From: Sinorhizobium sp. B11
GTDB taxonomy: Bacteria; Pseudomonadota; Alphaproteobacteria; Rhizobiales; Rhizobiaceae
DNA: 64,000 bases
Assembly: GCA_039725955.1 (NCBI GenBank)
Contig: CP091034.1
Coordinates: 1,798,001 to 1,862,000 of the forward strand
Direction: 5' to 3'
Shown here: positions 16,086 through 25,944 of the stretch, piece by piece
Numbering within the stretch: the stretch's first letter is position 1
How the letters are laid out: every line of letters starts with the position of its first letter
The notes under the pieces: model-generated
What the model saw: only the letters and a program-made list of their open reading frames with translations
The model's database searches: none
What the model was told of the DNA's origin: nothing
Program-made: the position numbers and the translations under genes

Positions 16086-17950
16086 AGCACCGGATCTCAC
16101 CTAGTGCCTTCGCGGAGCTGCGGAAGAACCTCGGCTACTTTCTTGCATACAGCTCGCTGCGAGCCACCCTTCGACCTTTTGAACAGTTCAGAGGCAATGT
16201 TCGTGGAATTCTGATTGTCGTTGTCGATGAGGTTTGGATCGACCGGTACGGTCGTGCTGCGGAACTCCTAATGACAGGGCAGCGCCGGACCCTTTTGTCG
16301 TCGCGAGAGGCGTCGCGAAGGATTGTCCAGGTACTGAGGCCGTCCACGAAACCGAAGTCGATTGATTGGATCGATCCGTTAGGCCCTCATCGCCAGTTGA
16401 TGATCGTGACGACTTCGGTGGACTTGGTGCCAATGACGCTACTGAAGGCCGCGGACGTCATTGTCAATACGTTTCCACCAACCGCACGTCAGATGGCAGC
16501 AGGGCGCCGTCTCGCCGGGCTGCCAGCACTTCCATCTGATCTACTTCAGGAGCTTACGAGGGCTGATCTCGGCGTTATCGGCGCTCTCATCGGCAGACGC
16601 GCACTGTCAAAGGAAGATCTGCAGAACACTGCGGCTAGACACGGTAGTTCTTCTGCGAAGCCCCTCAGCGAGGTACCTGGTTTTTCCAACGTGCGTCCGT
16701 GGGTACAGGCGCTGGCTCGAGACCTAGAGGATTGGAAGGCCGGCACGCTTACCTGGAAGGACATTGACCATGGGGCGCTTCTCATAGGCCCTCCAGGAAC
16801 AGGTAAGACATTCTTCGCCTCGGCACTGGCCGCCGAACTTCGTGTACCCCTTGTCGCGACGTCGGTCGCAGCCTGGCAAGCCAGCGGAGATGGCTACCTA
16901 GGAGATATGCTGAGAGCAATGCGGGCGTCCTTCGCGGAGGCACGCAGGAGCAAGTGCGCCGTTCTCTTCGTTGACGAGCTCGACGGGATCGGCCGGCGTA
17001 GATCCGGTGGGAAGAACGCTTATTACGAGTCCAACGTCGTCAACTGTTTTCTGGAGCTGACGGACGGGCTTGTTGATGTTGAGGGTGTCATCCTGCTCGG
17101 TGCCACTAATAGATTCGAAGACATTGACTCGGCGGTCATTCGTTCCGGCCGGTTCGAAGAGCATTTCCACATCGATCTTCCGGATGAAAATGAGCGGGCG
17201 GCCATACTAGCCCATCACTTGGCGGGAGCCGTCGATGCAGCGGAGATTCGCAAGGCTACGGACGCTCTTCGATCCGCGACACCGGCTGATTTACAGAGGC
17301 TTGCCCGGAAGGCTAAGCGCGCGGCCCGAATCCATGGGCGGATGGTCACTGCCGAAGACATTAAGGCAAGCCTCCCCCAGAAAACAAAGCTTCCGGAAGC
17401 GGTGGTTCTGCGAACGGCTGTTCACGAATGCGGGCACGTATTGGTCGCGCTGGCCTCTAAGCTGGTGGGGGATATCGTTGTGGAACTGGAGGAGAGCGTT
17501 TCTGATCAAGGATTCGACGTACAAGAAGGAGGTCGGGTGCATTATCGAATGATTGACGAGATCCTTCCGACGGAAGCGACTTTGCTGGCTCGCATCCGGA
17601 TTTCGCTAGCAGGCATGGCGGCCGAAGAGGTAGTTCAAGGAAGCCGATCCATCGGCGGTGCTGGCGTTACCGGCTCCGACATCGAAACTGCGACGACAAT
17701 TGCAGCGCAGATGGTTCTATCCTACGGAATGGGCAAGAATATGCGGTTCTATGCCGATAGGAGCAGAATTGGCGGCCTCTGGCCCGTACCTCCAGAACTG
17801 ACTCAAGAGATCAACGCCATCCTGGCTCGCGAGTACCGCGCCGCAAAGGAGCTTCTGATCAAGGAGAAGCCCAGGCTGATGCGGCTAGCAGCCGAGCTTG
17901 TTGTGGATAGGAGGATGGAGTTTAAGCGAGCGGAAACCGCGTCCCGATAG
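16082..17950 (+). CDS. Cytosolic FtsH-like AAA+ zinc metalloprotease
   Basis: A 622-residue ATP-dependent protease with FtsH domain order but no membrane anchor. Residues 1-230 are a novel N-terminal region; the AAA+ module has Walker A IGPPGTGKTFFA (about 235-246), Walker B AVLFVDELDGIG (293-304) and the second region of homology GATNRFEDIDSAVIRSGRFE. The M41 peptidase part carries HECGH (H448, E449, H452) and the third zinc-ligand candidate D533 in GSDIETATT. True FtsH has two membrane helices and about 610-650 residues; here none is seen, so the enzyme should act on soluble targets. It is coupled to a small upstream gene and faces an XRE regulator, an arrangement like phage or ICE repressor-protease switches. 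An alternative is a defence effector. Confidence 0.87.
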   Translation: MKHRISPSAFAELRKNLGYFLAYSSLRATLRPFEQFRGNVRGILIVVVDEVWIDRYGRAAELLMTGQRRTLLSSREASRRIVQVLRPSTKPKSIDWIDPLGPHRQLMIVTTSVDLVPMTLLKAADVIVNTFPPTARQMAAGRRLAGLPALPSDLLQELTRADLGVIGALIGRRALSKEDLQNTAARHGSSSAKPLSEVPGFSNVRPWVQALARDLEDWKAGTLTWKDIDHGALLIGPPGTGKTFFASALAAELRVPLVATSVAAWQASGDGYLGDMLRAMRASFAEARRSKCAVLFVDELDGIGRRRSGGKNAYYESNVVNCFLELTDGLVDVEGVILLGATNRFEDIDSAVIRSGRFEEHFHIDLPDENERAAILAHHLAGAVDAAEIRKATDALRSATPADLQRLARKAKRAARIHGRMVTAEDIKASLPQKTKLPEAVVLRTAVHECGHVLVALASKLVGDIVVELEESVSDQGFDVQEGGRVHYRMIDEILPTEATLLARIRISLAGMAAEEVVQGSRSIGGAGVTGSDIETATTIAAQMVLSYGMGKNMRFYADRSRIGGLWPVPPELTQEINAILAREYRAAKELLIKEKPRLMRLAAELVVDRRMEFKRAETASR

Positions 17951-18582
17951 TCCAGCGACCTGTTCTCCGCCGCCCGCAGGCGAAGAGCGGAAAGACTGCA
18001 GAATTCGATGAGGCTCTTCGGTCGCTTCTTTGGAACCGGCACGCTGTTCATCAGGCAGCCAATGACTGTCGGCACGCTCATCGTGGAGGACAGCACCGTG
18101 GCACCTGGGTCGACGCCGGGACTTAAGGCGTCGAATCTTTCAGGGGCCGCGCAGATTACAGAGAAGGGTGTTGCCACGCTGGAAGGGCAGCCGACGCGTC
18201 CCTAAACGTCTTGGACACCTTCCACCCATTATCTTCGGTCGGCCGGGCTCGAGTCGGCGAAATTCGACCGCGCATTAACGCTATCACCATCGATCGCCAG
18301 GGAACTGCGGTTAACTCCTCTTGTCGACCGCGAGCTCAAGGTTGGCCGGCTGCACTTCGGCACCGTCCACATGACAAACGGGAATCCCGAGATGATGTCC
18401 GACGGCGAATGGCTAGTCGCCAAGGCGGCCAGAAACATCTTGTTCGCATGCAAGTAGCCCAGCACAGTAACAGCGGCGTACCGCTCGTGGCCCTCACGAG
18501 TGCCGCTGCAGAAGAGGCATCAGCTAGGGCCTCACAACCAGCACTTGGGCTTTAAGGGATTGATCCAGCTTTGACCGATTCA
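17951..18582. other. Stretch without a confident gene, possible decayed coding sequence
   Basis: Open frames exist but none has a good start or recognisable motif. One stretch, about 18203-18457 on the plus strand, has no ATG at its beginning but reads protein-like to its end (for example RELKVGRLHFGTVHMTNGNP, ending WLVAKAARNILFACK), which suggests the remnant of a truncated gene. I see no promoter or terminator worth naming. Confidence 0.35.
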
Positions 18583-18840
18583 ATGACAGGGGAAGAACGG
18601 CGGAAGCTCCTACGGAACTTGACGCTATCAATACAAACGGTCATTTCGTGCGGACATGCCATGCGTGTTGCCGTGGCCGACATGCTCCAAGATTTCGAAA
18701 ACCTGCGAGAACTCGCAGAGGGGGATCCGGAGGCAAACAGTTTGTGCGAAAAACTGGAGAGCGTCGTGGAAAGCGACATCGATCAGAACCGTAAAGTTTT
18801 CGGGATGTTAGGGCTCAGTATTCGAGAAAAAAATGATTAA
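18583..18840 (+). CDS. Small helical hypothetical protein
   Basis: An 85-residue, mainly alpha-helical, acidic protein (MTGEERRKLLRNLTLSIQTV, later LQDFENLRELAEGDPEANSL). The ATG at 18583 is chosen; a TTG four codons upstream (18571) is possible. There are no membrane segments and no domain I can name. It lies 180 bases before the SNF2-type helicase in the same direction, so it might be the first gene of that defence operon or a separate unit. Confidence 0.5.
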   Translation: MTGEERRKLLRNLTLSIQTVISCGHAMRVAVADMLQDFENLRELAEGDPEANSLCEKLESVVESDIDQNRKVFGMLGLSIREKND

Positions 18841-19020
18841 GGCTATCGCCTGTAGTGGCATCCTCTGCCGTCCGCAGATACTTCGTGATATCTGTGAAAT
18901 CTTTCACTGATCTCTTTCCCCGTTGATGCAATTCCGGAATGGCTAGGTTACAACCTCAAGGAATGCTTCATGGACCGGAGGCACCTGAGATATCTTAGTC
19001 CTGCGGGATAGAGGCAATCG

Positions 19021-22000
19021 ATGAGACTGCTACGGAATAGCGGCACGGACCGTGTAATCGACCAGCTTCGTGACTGGCTCCGGACGGGTACAGCGATCGA
19101 CCTTATGTCGCCACAGTTTTCGCTGCATGCCTTCGCGGAACTCCGAGACATATGGGAAAAGCCAGGTAATGTCAGGCTGCTTCTCGGCGAACCGAGATTG
19201 CTCGTTGAGCACCTTTTCGGTGGACCTACCGACATTCCCTATCGCAACAGGCTTCAGGGAAGATGGCTCGCTCGCGCTGCCCAGGATTGGATTAGGAGGC
19301 AGGCTGAGATCCGGTATGCGGTTGCCGCCCCTCCACAGTCCATGTTGGTAGTGCATGGCGACGCCGCACCACGTGCTCTTCTTGGCACTTGCGCCTTTAC
19401 GACTGAGGGATTCGGCGTCACGCCGAGCGCACAACTCGGTCTGGTACAGGTCGCCGACAGCAGCAACGAAGCAACCGTCTTCGAAGAGTGGTTTCAAGCC
19501 AACTGGAGCGCAATAAAGCCTCAGTCACTCCACGAAGACGTTTTCACAGCCTATCTCGGCGAAGCGGCGTCGCAACGCGCTCCTTCCCTCATTTACTTCA
19601 AGTTTTTGTTCGATCTATTCAAGGATCTAGGCGACGAGCTCGACGAAGAACGGATTGTGAAATCCGCAACGGGTATCCGCAACACGACCGTATGGAAAAG
19701 GCTCTTCAAGTTTCAGCGCGACGGCGTCGTCGGCGCGATCGATAAGCTTGAACGCATCGGCGGTTGCATCATTGCCGATAGCGTAGGTTTGGGTAAAACT
19801 TTCGAGGCGCTCGCAGTCATCAAGTACTATGAGTTACGCAACGACCGAGTCCTTGTCCTCTGTCCAAAGCGGCTGCGCGACAACTGGACGCTGTACAAAG
19901 CCAATGACAATCGCAACGTACTTGCCGGTGACCGCTTCAATTTCGACGTCCTGAATCACACCGATCTGTCCCGCGATGGCGGGACCTCGGGGGACATCGA
20001 TCTCTCGCATGTGAACTGGGGCAACTACGATCTTGTAGTCATCGATGAATCTCATAATTTCCGTAACAAGTCGACACACAAGGATCGCGATACGCGCTAC
20101 GACCACCTGATGAACCGCATCATCAAGTCTGGCGTGAAGACCAAAGTCCTGATGCTTTCCGCAACTCCGGTTAACAACAGGCTAGCTGACCTGAAGAACC
20201 AGATTGCCTTCATGACCGAGGGCAACGATCTCGCTCTGTTCGGTCACGGCATTTCCAGCATTGAAGCGACGATCCGGAAGGCGCAGGGGCAGTTCAATCG
20301 TTGGCTCGACCTGCCTGAGGTCGAGCGCCGGCCTTCGCGTCTCATGGACATGCTAGGCTTCGACTACTTCAAGCTCCTCGATATGCTGACCATCGCCAGG
20401 TCTCGCAAGCATGTGCAGCGGTATTATGGCACTGCCGAGACCGGTGAGTTTCCGGATCGGCTCCGACCCATTAACATCAAGGCAGACGTTGATCTGGCGG
20501 GCGAGTTCCGACCGATCCGCGAGATCAACAACGAGATTAGGCGTCTTACGCTAGGCGCCTACGCTCCGTTGCGGTATGTCCTTCCCAACAAGCAGGTCGC
20601 CTACGACGAGAAATACAGCACCAAGATTCGCGGTGGCGAAAGCTATTTTCGCCAGGTGGACCGGGAAGAGAGCCTAATCCACCTGATGCGCGTCAATCTT
20701 CTGAAGCGCATGGAAAGCTCTGTCGCTTCATTCGCGCTCACTATTGAACGGCAGTTGGGCGACATCAACGCTCTTCTCGCCAAGATTGGCTCCCACGCGG
20801 AGTCTATCGATGAATTGATGATCGACGACGTGGACATCGACGATCCTGCCTTCGAGGCGCTTCTCGTTGGCCGGAAGGTGAAGGTTCTGCTGCAGGATGT
20901 GGATCGAGTTCGTTGGAGCCAAGATCTCGTCGAGGATCGTAATCGGCTGGCGACCCTTCTATCGGCGGCCCAAGCTGTGACCGAGGACCGCGACTCCAAG
21001 CTTGCCGAGCTGAAAAAACTTATCGCGCTTAAGGTCGGTGCGCCGATAAACGGCGAGAATCGCAAAATTCTGCTATTCACCGCTTTCGCGGACACCGCCG
21101 ACTATCTTTACCGGGAGCTTGCTTCCTGGGCGTATGAAGCCCTCGATATCCATGCTGCCGTCGTGACCGGCACCGGAGCCAACAAGACGACCCTGTCTCG
21201 TCTGCGCTCCGACATGAGTTCGATCCTAAGTGCCTTTTCACCTCGCTCGAAGGAGAGACCGGCGGACCTCGCTGGAGAAGGGGAGATTGACCTTCTAATC
21301 GCCACCGACTGCATTTCTGAAGGCCAGAACCTTCAGGATTGTGACTTCCTTATCAACTACGATATTCATTGGAACCCAGTTCGCATAATCCAGCGTTTCG
21401 GCCGCATCGACCGTATTGGCTCGACGAACACCTGCATCCAGCTTGTGAATTTCTGGCCCAATATAGAACTCGACGAGTATTTGGATCTCGAATCCCGCGT
21501 CAGCGGGCGCATGGTACTGCTCGACGTATCTGCCACCGGCGAGGAGAACGTCATCGAGTTCCAGGCCGGAAATCAAATGAACGACTTGGAATACCGCCGT
21601 GCCCAGTTGCAGAAGCTCCAGGACGCGGTGATCGACCTTGAAGATCTTTCCAGCGGCGTGTCCATCGCCGACCTCACGCTCAACGATTTTCGCGTCGATC
21701 TGGCCGGGTACATTCGGGAGAACCGTGAACGCCTCGAATCCTTGCCGCTTGGTTCTTACGCCGTCGTGGCTTGCCCGGATGATCTACCTGGAAATACGGA
21801 ATATGCCATACTACCTGGCGCGATCTTCTGCCTCCGGGCTGTGGGCGAAGTGGCGGAACGCGCTGCGGAGCCGGGCTATCCTTTGAGCCCGCATTATGTC
21901 GTGCATGTCAGCGAGGCCGGGGAGGTGCTCTTTTCCTACACTCAAGTCAAGCAGGTACTCGACCGGCTCAAGAAGGTCTGCATCGGCCGCGACCTTCCCG

Positions 22001-22236
22001 ACGCCGGGGCGTGCGCCCGCTTTGACAAGGCCACCCGCTTCGGCCGAGACATGGAGACCTACCAGAAGCTCCTGTCGCGGGCAGTCGCATCCGTAGTCGG
22101 CAAGAGCGAAGAACGTGCGGTTGCTAGCCTGTTCTCACCTGGAGGTACGCATGCCCTCAAGGGCGAGTTTGCCGGTATCAATGATTTCGAGGTTGTTGCC
22201 TTTCTTATCATTGCGTCAGAAGCGGAAACGGCATGA
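19021..22236 (+). CDS. SNF2/DEAD-type helicase with PLD-like N-terminus
   Basis: A 1071-residue superfamily 2 helicase. The N-terminal 130 residues resemble the phospholipase-D-like domain found on such helicases, although the HxK catalytic pair is not obvious. The helicase core shows motif I IIADSVGLGKTFEAL (about residues 250-264), motif II VVIDESHNFRN, motif III LMLSATPVNN, and in the second RecA lobe DLLIATDCISEGQNLQDCDF and IIQRFGRIDRIGS. It overlaps the DUF4391 gene by ATGA and heads a cluster with an HNH nuclease and type III Mod and Res. Such a helicase next to DUF4391, Mod and Res is a recurrent defence neighbourhood in my recollection. The gene is intact. Confidence 0.9.
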   Translation: MRLLRNSGTDRVIDQLRDWLRTGTAIDLMSPQFSLHAFAELRDIWEKPGNVRLLLGEPRLLVEHLFGGPTDIPYRNRLQGRWLARAAQDWIRRQAEIRYAVAAPPQSMLVVHGDAAPRALLGTCAFTTEGFGVTPSAQLGLVQVADSSNEATVFEEWFQANWSAIKPQSLHEDVFTAYLGEAASQRAPSLIYFKFLFDLFKDLGDELDEERIVKSATGIRNTTVWKRLFKFQRDGVVGAIDKLERIGGCIIADSVGLGKTFEALAVIKYYELRNDRVLVLCPKRLRDNWTLYKANDNRNVLAGDRFNFDVLNHTDLSRDGGTSGDIDLSHVNWGNYDLVVIDESHNFRNKSTHKDRDTRYDHLMNRIIKSGVKTKVLMLSATPVNNRLADLKNQIAFMTEGNDLALFGHGISSIEATIRKAQGQFNRWLDLPEVERRPSRLMDMLGFDYFKLLDMLTIARSRKHVQRYYGTAETGEFPDRLRPINIKADVDLAGEFRPIREINNEIRRLTLGAYAPLRYVLPNKQVAYDEKYSTKIRGGESYFRQVDREESLIHLMRVNLLKRMESSVASFALTIERQLGDINALLAKIGSHAESIDELMIDDVDIDDPAFEALLVGRKVKVLLQDVDRVRWSQDLVEDRNRLATLLSAAQAVTEDRDSKLAELKKLIALKVGAPINGENRKILLFTAFADTADYLYRELASWAYEALDIHAAVVTGTGANKTTLSRLRSDMSSILSAFSPRSKERPADLAGEGEIDLLIATDCISEGQNLQDCDFLINYDIHWNPVRIIQRFGRIDRIGSTNTCIQLVNFWPNIELDEYLDLESRVSGRMVLLDVSATGEENVIEFQAGNQMNDLEYRRAQLQKLQDAVIDLEDLSSGVSIADLTLNDFRVDLAGYIRENRERLESLPLGSYAVVACPDDLPGNTEYAILPGAIFCLRAVGEVAERAAEPGYPLSPHYVVHVSEAGEVLFSYTQVKQVLDRLKKVCIGRDLPDAGACARFDKATRFGRDMETYQKLLSRAVASVVGKSEERAVASLFSPGGTHALKGEFAGINDFEVVAFLIIASEAETA

Positions 22237-23016
22237 CGGCCGACGCGAACATGCGTGTCGTTGTCGATGCGCTAGGCTTGCCGGTCGGCGCACGTGTGGA
22301 CGCCCGCGTACCCAAAAAGCTGTTGGTCGACCAAGGCGCCCCGACGCCAGCCGACAGACGTGCCGTTCAGGACGGAATCGCAGAGCTGCAATGGTTTGCC
22401 GCTTGTAAGCCAACGACCATTGGCGTGCCATCCTTCACAGACGATACAAGGGAATATCTTGAGATTGCCGTTGTAGGATGTGTTTTTCCGACCAGGCGCC
22501 AAAGCAGTCCGGTTGATTGAATTGATCCACCGCGCCATCCCATATCCGGTCCTTCTTGTGACCGCTGATGAGAACGGCATAGCCGTATCAGCAGCGCACA
22601 AGCGGCGGGCACAGAACGAGGCAGCACGCGTGGTCATAGAAGGGGTCGTCGCCGCTACCGGCTTGAAGTTCGGCGCAAGCCATCCGGTGCAAGCGGCATT
22701 CCTCAATAGCCTGCTACTGGCACAGCAGCCTCGAGGCAATCTCTACGACCTCTATGCCGGCTGGCTAAGCCGTATAGAGGCTCTGCTTGCCGGACGTTTG
22801 ACAGGCGTCTTCAGCGCGATTGAGGATGGTGAAGCGATTGAAGAGCGCCGGAAGGCACTCGAAGAACATAAGCGTCTGTCCCAGGAAGCGGCTCGGCTAA
22901 AGGGGCTGGCCGGCCGCGCGAAGCAGCTTCGCCAAAAAGTCGATCTCAATAACCAGCTTCAGCTCGTCAATGACAAGCTTTTACGGCAAAGAAACATTTT
23001 AGTCGGGGGGGCGTGA
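22233..23016 (+). pseudogene. DUF4391-family protein, frameshifted in a T5 run
   Basis: Two overlapping frames (22233-22520 and 22480-23016) together make one DUF4391 protein of about 260 residues. The first covers the N-terminus with VPKKLLVDQGAPTPADRR and ends near EYLEIAVVGCVF; the second continues RPGAKAVRLIELIHRAIPYP. Removing one T from the run at 22483-22487 restores a continuous reading frame with exactly the expected junction. The gene overlaps the helicase stop by ATGA and ends two bases before the HNH gene. The cause may be a real mutation, phase variation or a homopolymer sequencing error. DUF4391 has no established activity; it co-occurs with helicases and type III methylases. 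Confidence 0.85.
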
Positions 23017-23017
23017 A

Positions 23018-23992
23018 GTGAAGGCGCTAGTGCTATGGAGGCGCATAAGCTCAACAGATTTTAGAGCGATGAATGGAAACGCCTCTCCCCATGGAAGAGG
23101 GGGAGGCGCAATGCATATTGCGCTGGGTGTCTGCTCCAGCGGCTTTCCTATAGACGACTTTCTTGACGCGTCTGGGAAGACCGAAGCGGTCATTTCCGCT
23201 GCGGCGGACCCAGCACAGACAATAGCCATGCAGTTGGCCTTCGACGGAAACCCGAACCGACGAGGCGGCGAGTGGCGTATTCGCGATCAATACAGTCATC
23301 GACATCCCGCCTGGAATTTGTCGGCAGGCTTCCCGAACACCTACGACCCGAACAACCCGCCCTTCATATTAATCTTCAGACTCGGGAAGTCTTTTCACGC
23401 GCGTTTCGCTCTCGAAAAACAACTGATAGCGCTGAAGGCCATCAGCGGCTCAGTGCGAATGTTCGTCGCCAACACTGGTATTGCCGTCGCGCCCTCTGTC
23501 CTGCTAACTGCCTTGAAGGTACCCGATCCAAGCCGGTTTGACGATTTTCTCTCGCAAGCTGATACCGTCAGTGTGGACGATTTTGATCCCAAGAACATTC
23601 CTGACGGCAGGAGACGCATCATCGCCTCGGTCATACGTAGGCTTGGCCAGCAAGCGTTCCGTCGCAAATTGGTTTCGGCATATGCCGGACAATGCGCTAT
23701 CACACGGTGCAAAACTCTTTGGGTACTGGAAGCCGCGCATATCTCGCCATATAGAGGTATTAAGACGAATCTCGTGACAAATGGGCTGCTCCTGCGAGCA
23801 GATGTTCACACACTGTTTGATCTCGCGTTGATCTCCGTGGAACCCAAGTCGCTGGTCGTCAAGACCTCTCGATTGCTCAAGGGATCCCAATATGAGTCGC
23901 TTGACGGCAGAGGTCTGAGTTTGCCGGCGAAAGCGTCAGTCCATCCCAATACCGCAGCACTTGAGTATCATTTCAGTCAGTTTCACGGGTAG
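23018..23992 (+). CDS. HNH endonuclease
   Basis: A 324-residue protein with a C-terminal HNH nuclease domain: CAITRCKTLWVLEAAHISPY supplies the first histidine region, followed by the asparagine in NGLLLRADVHTLFD and a second histidine, the pattern of restriction-type HNH enzymes. Residues 1-200 have no motif I recognise and may recognise DNA or its modification. The GTG start is one base after the DUF4391 stop; an internal ATG at 23069 is a possible alternative. The gene appears intact and sits between DUF4391 and the methylase, so a second nuclease besides Res may belong to this system. Confidence 0.85.
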   Translation: MKALVLWRRISSTDFRAMNGNASPHGRGGGAMHIALGVCSSGFPIDDFLDASGKTEAVISAAADPAQTIAMQLAFDGNPNRRGGEWRIRDQYSHRHPAWNLSAGFPNTYDPNNPPFILIFRLGKSFHARFALEKQLIALKAISGSVRMFVANTGIAVAPSVLLTALKVPDPSRFDDFLSQADTVSVDDFDPKNIPDGRRRIIASVIRRLGQQAFRRKLVSAYAGQCAITRCKTLWVLEAAHISPYRGIKTNLVTNGLLLRADVHTLFDLALISVEPKSLVVKTSRLLKGSQYESLDGRGLSLPAKASVHPNTAALEYHFSQFHG

Positions 23993-24042
23993 CCAAGCAG
24001 TAAACGACATAATAGCCGACCCCTTCAGCATGCGAGATACGA

Positions 24043-25944
24043 ATGACTACAGATAACCAGAAATGGGATGCACTGGAAAAGCATAGCGCCGACCCGGTCG
24101 CTGAAAACGTTGCGGTGTTGAAAACGTTGTTTCCAGAGGCGTTTGCTGATGGTGACCTCGACTGGAACATCTTACAGGATCTGCTTGGAAAGCCTGGCGA
24201 TCGACGTGATGAGAAATTTGGCTTAAACTGGCACGGAAAAAGGCGGTCGCGCCAGATTGCTCTCACCCCCTCGACGGGCACTCTACTTCCGTTCCCTAAT
24301 GAAAGCGTAGATTGGGCGACAACTCGCAACTTGCTGATCGAGGGCGACAATCTCGAGGTCTTGAAACTGCTGCAAAGAAGCTTCTCTGGCAAGGTGAAGC
24401 TCATATACATCGATCCTCCATATAACACGGGAAACGACTTCGTTTACTCAGATAACTATACTGATAGCATCAAGAATTATCTTGAGGTTACAGGGCAAGT
24501 CGAGAGTGGGATGCGAACGAGTTCGAATACGGAAACGTCTGGCAGATTCCACACTGACTGGCTGAATATGATGTATCCTCGACTAAAAGTCGCGAGGACA
24601 CTTCTTCACCCTGACGGCGTGATCCTCGTATCTTGCGACGATGGAGAGGTAGCAGACCTTCGGCTCATCCTAAACGAAATATTCGGTGAGGAGAACTTCG
24701 TCGCACAGTTCGTCTGGAAAGCGCGTCAGTTCACCGACGCGCGAGCAAACACGAACGTGTCCACTGATCATGAATACATTCTGGCCTATTCCCGCGATGA
24801 GAACTTTTCACTGAGGGGGGTAGGGCGCGACGAATCCAAGTTCTCCAATCCAGACAATGATCCCCGTGGGGATTGGATGAGTCGAAGCATTCTTGGGCTT
24901 GCCACGCGGGATCAGCGACCAAATTTGCACTACGACATTTTAGAGCCGTCGACCGGTCGTGTGTTTCCGCCCAGCCCTTCGACAGGATGGCGCTACTCAA
25001 AACAGAAAATGGAGGAGCTGATCTCGCAGGGCAAAATTCTGTTTCCCAAAAGCGACCAGGGAAGACCGCGCGAGAAGAAATTTCGTCAAGAGATGCGAGC
25101 CGAATTCATTGCATTCCGGTCGATCATAGACGGTGTTCACACCGCTGACGGTACCCAGGAAATTCGGTCCTTGTTCGGTAGTGACGTCTTTCAGTTCCCC
25201 AAACCCACAGGTTTGATTTCCAGCCTCATTGAGCAGGTCACGACAGACGGAGACATTATCCTCGACTTCTTCGCCGGATCAGGAACGACCGGACACGCCT
25301 CACTCAAGCAAAATGCAGCAGAGAACGCTGCACGGAGATATATTCTCGTGCAGCTTCCGGAGCTCCTCGACCCCAACAACAGAGAGCAGAAAGTTGCAGC
25401 GGAGTTTTGCGATAGCCTCGGTGTGCCACGAAGATTATCTGAGCTGACTAAGGAAAGATTGCGTCGCTGCTCTAAGCAAATAAGCGATGCAAACTCGCTA
25501 TTCAAAGGAGACTATGGCTTCCGTGTATTCAAGCTTGCGCACTCAAATATCCGAGCTTGGGCACCGGAGCCGTCCGATCTGGAGGGCACGCTTCTAGCTA
25601 ATGCTGAGCACCTAGTCCAGGGACGCAAAGAGCAGGACGTGCTCTACGAACTGCTGCTGAAGCTTGGCCTCGATCTCTGTGTCTCCATGGAGGAAAGGCA
25701 GATCGCGGGCAAGACCGTTCACGCGATTGGGGGCGGCGCACTGATCGTTTGCCTTGCCGACGGCCTGACCAAAGATGTCGTCGAAGAACTTGGCAACGGC
25801 GTTGTCGCGTGGCGTGCGGCCCTCGCGCCGGCCGTCGATACCCGTGTCGTCTTCAAGGATTCCGGCTTCTCTGATGACGTGGCCAAGACCAATATGGCGG
25901 CCATCCTGAACCAGAACGGTATCCACGACGTGAGGAGCCTGTGA
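24043..25944 (+). CDS. mod: Type III restriction-modification methyltransferase (Mod)
   Basis: A 633-residue N6-adenine DNA methyltransferase of the beta class. The catalytic motif IV DPPYNTGNDF is at residues 124-133 and precedes the AdoMet-binding motif I LDFFAGSGTTGHA (about residue 406), the order expected for Mod of type III systems. The region between contains the target-recognition domain. The gene is uninterrupted and ends one base into the next start (TGA/ATG overlap). Mod both recognises the asymmetric target and protects the host; its survival with a broken Res is discussed under findings. Confidence 0.93.
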   Translation: MTTDNQKWDALEKHSADPVAENVAVLKTLFPEAFADGDLDWNILQDLLGKPGDRRDEKFGLNWHGKRRSRQIALTPSTGTLLPFPNESVDWATTRNLLIEGDNLEVLKLLQRSFSGKVKLIYIDPPYNTGNDFVYSDNYTDSIKNYLEVTGQVESGMRTSSNTETSGRFHTDWLNMMYPRLKVARTLLHPDGVILVSCDDGEVADLRLILNEIFGEENFVAQFVWKARQFTDARANTNVSTDHEYILAYSRDENFSLRGVGRDESKFSNPDNDPRGDWMSRSILGLATRDQRPNLHYDILEPSTGRVFPPSPSTGWRYSKQKMEELISQGKILFPKSDQGRPREKKFRQEMRAEFIAFRSIIDGVHTADGTQEIRSLFGSDVFQFPKPTGLISSLIEQVTTDGDIILDFFAGSGTTGHASLKQNAAENAARRYILVQLPELLDPNNREQKVAAEFCDSLGVPRRLSELTKERLRRCSKQISDANSLFKGDYGFRVFKLAHSNIRAWAPEPSDLEGTLLANAEHLVQGRKEQDVLYELLLKLGLDLCVSMEERQIAGKTVHAIGGGALIVCLADGLTKDVVEELGNGVVAWRAALAPAVDTRVVFKDSGFSDDVAKTNMAAILNQNGIHDVRSL

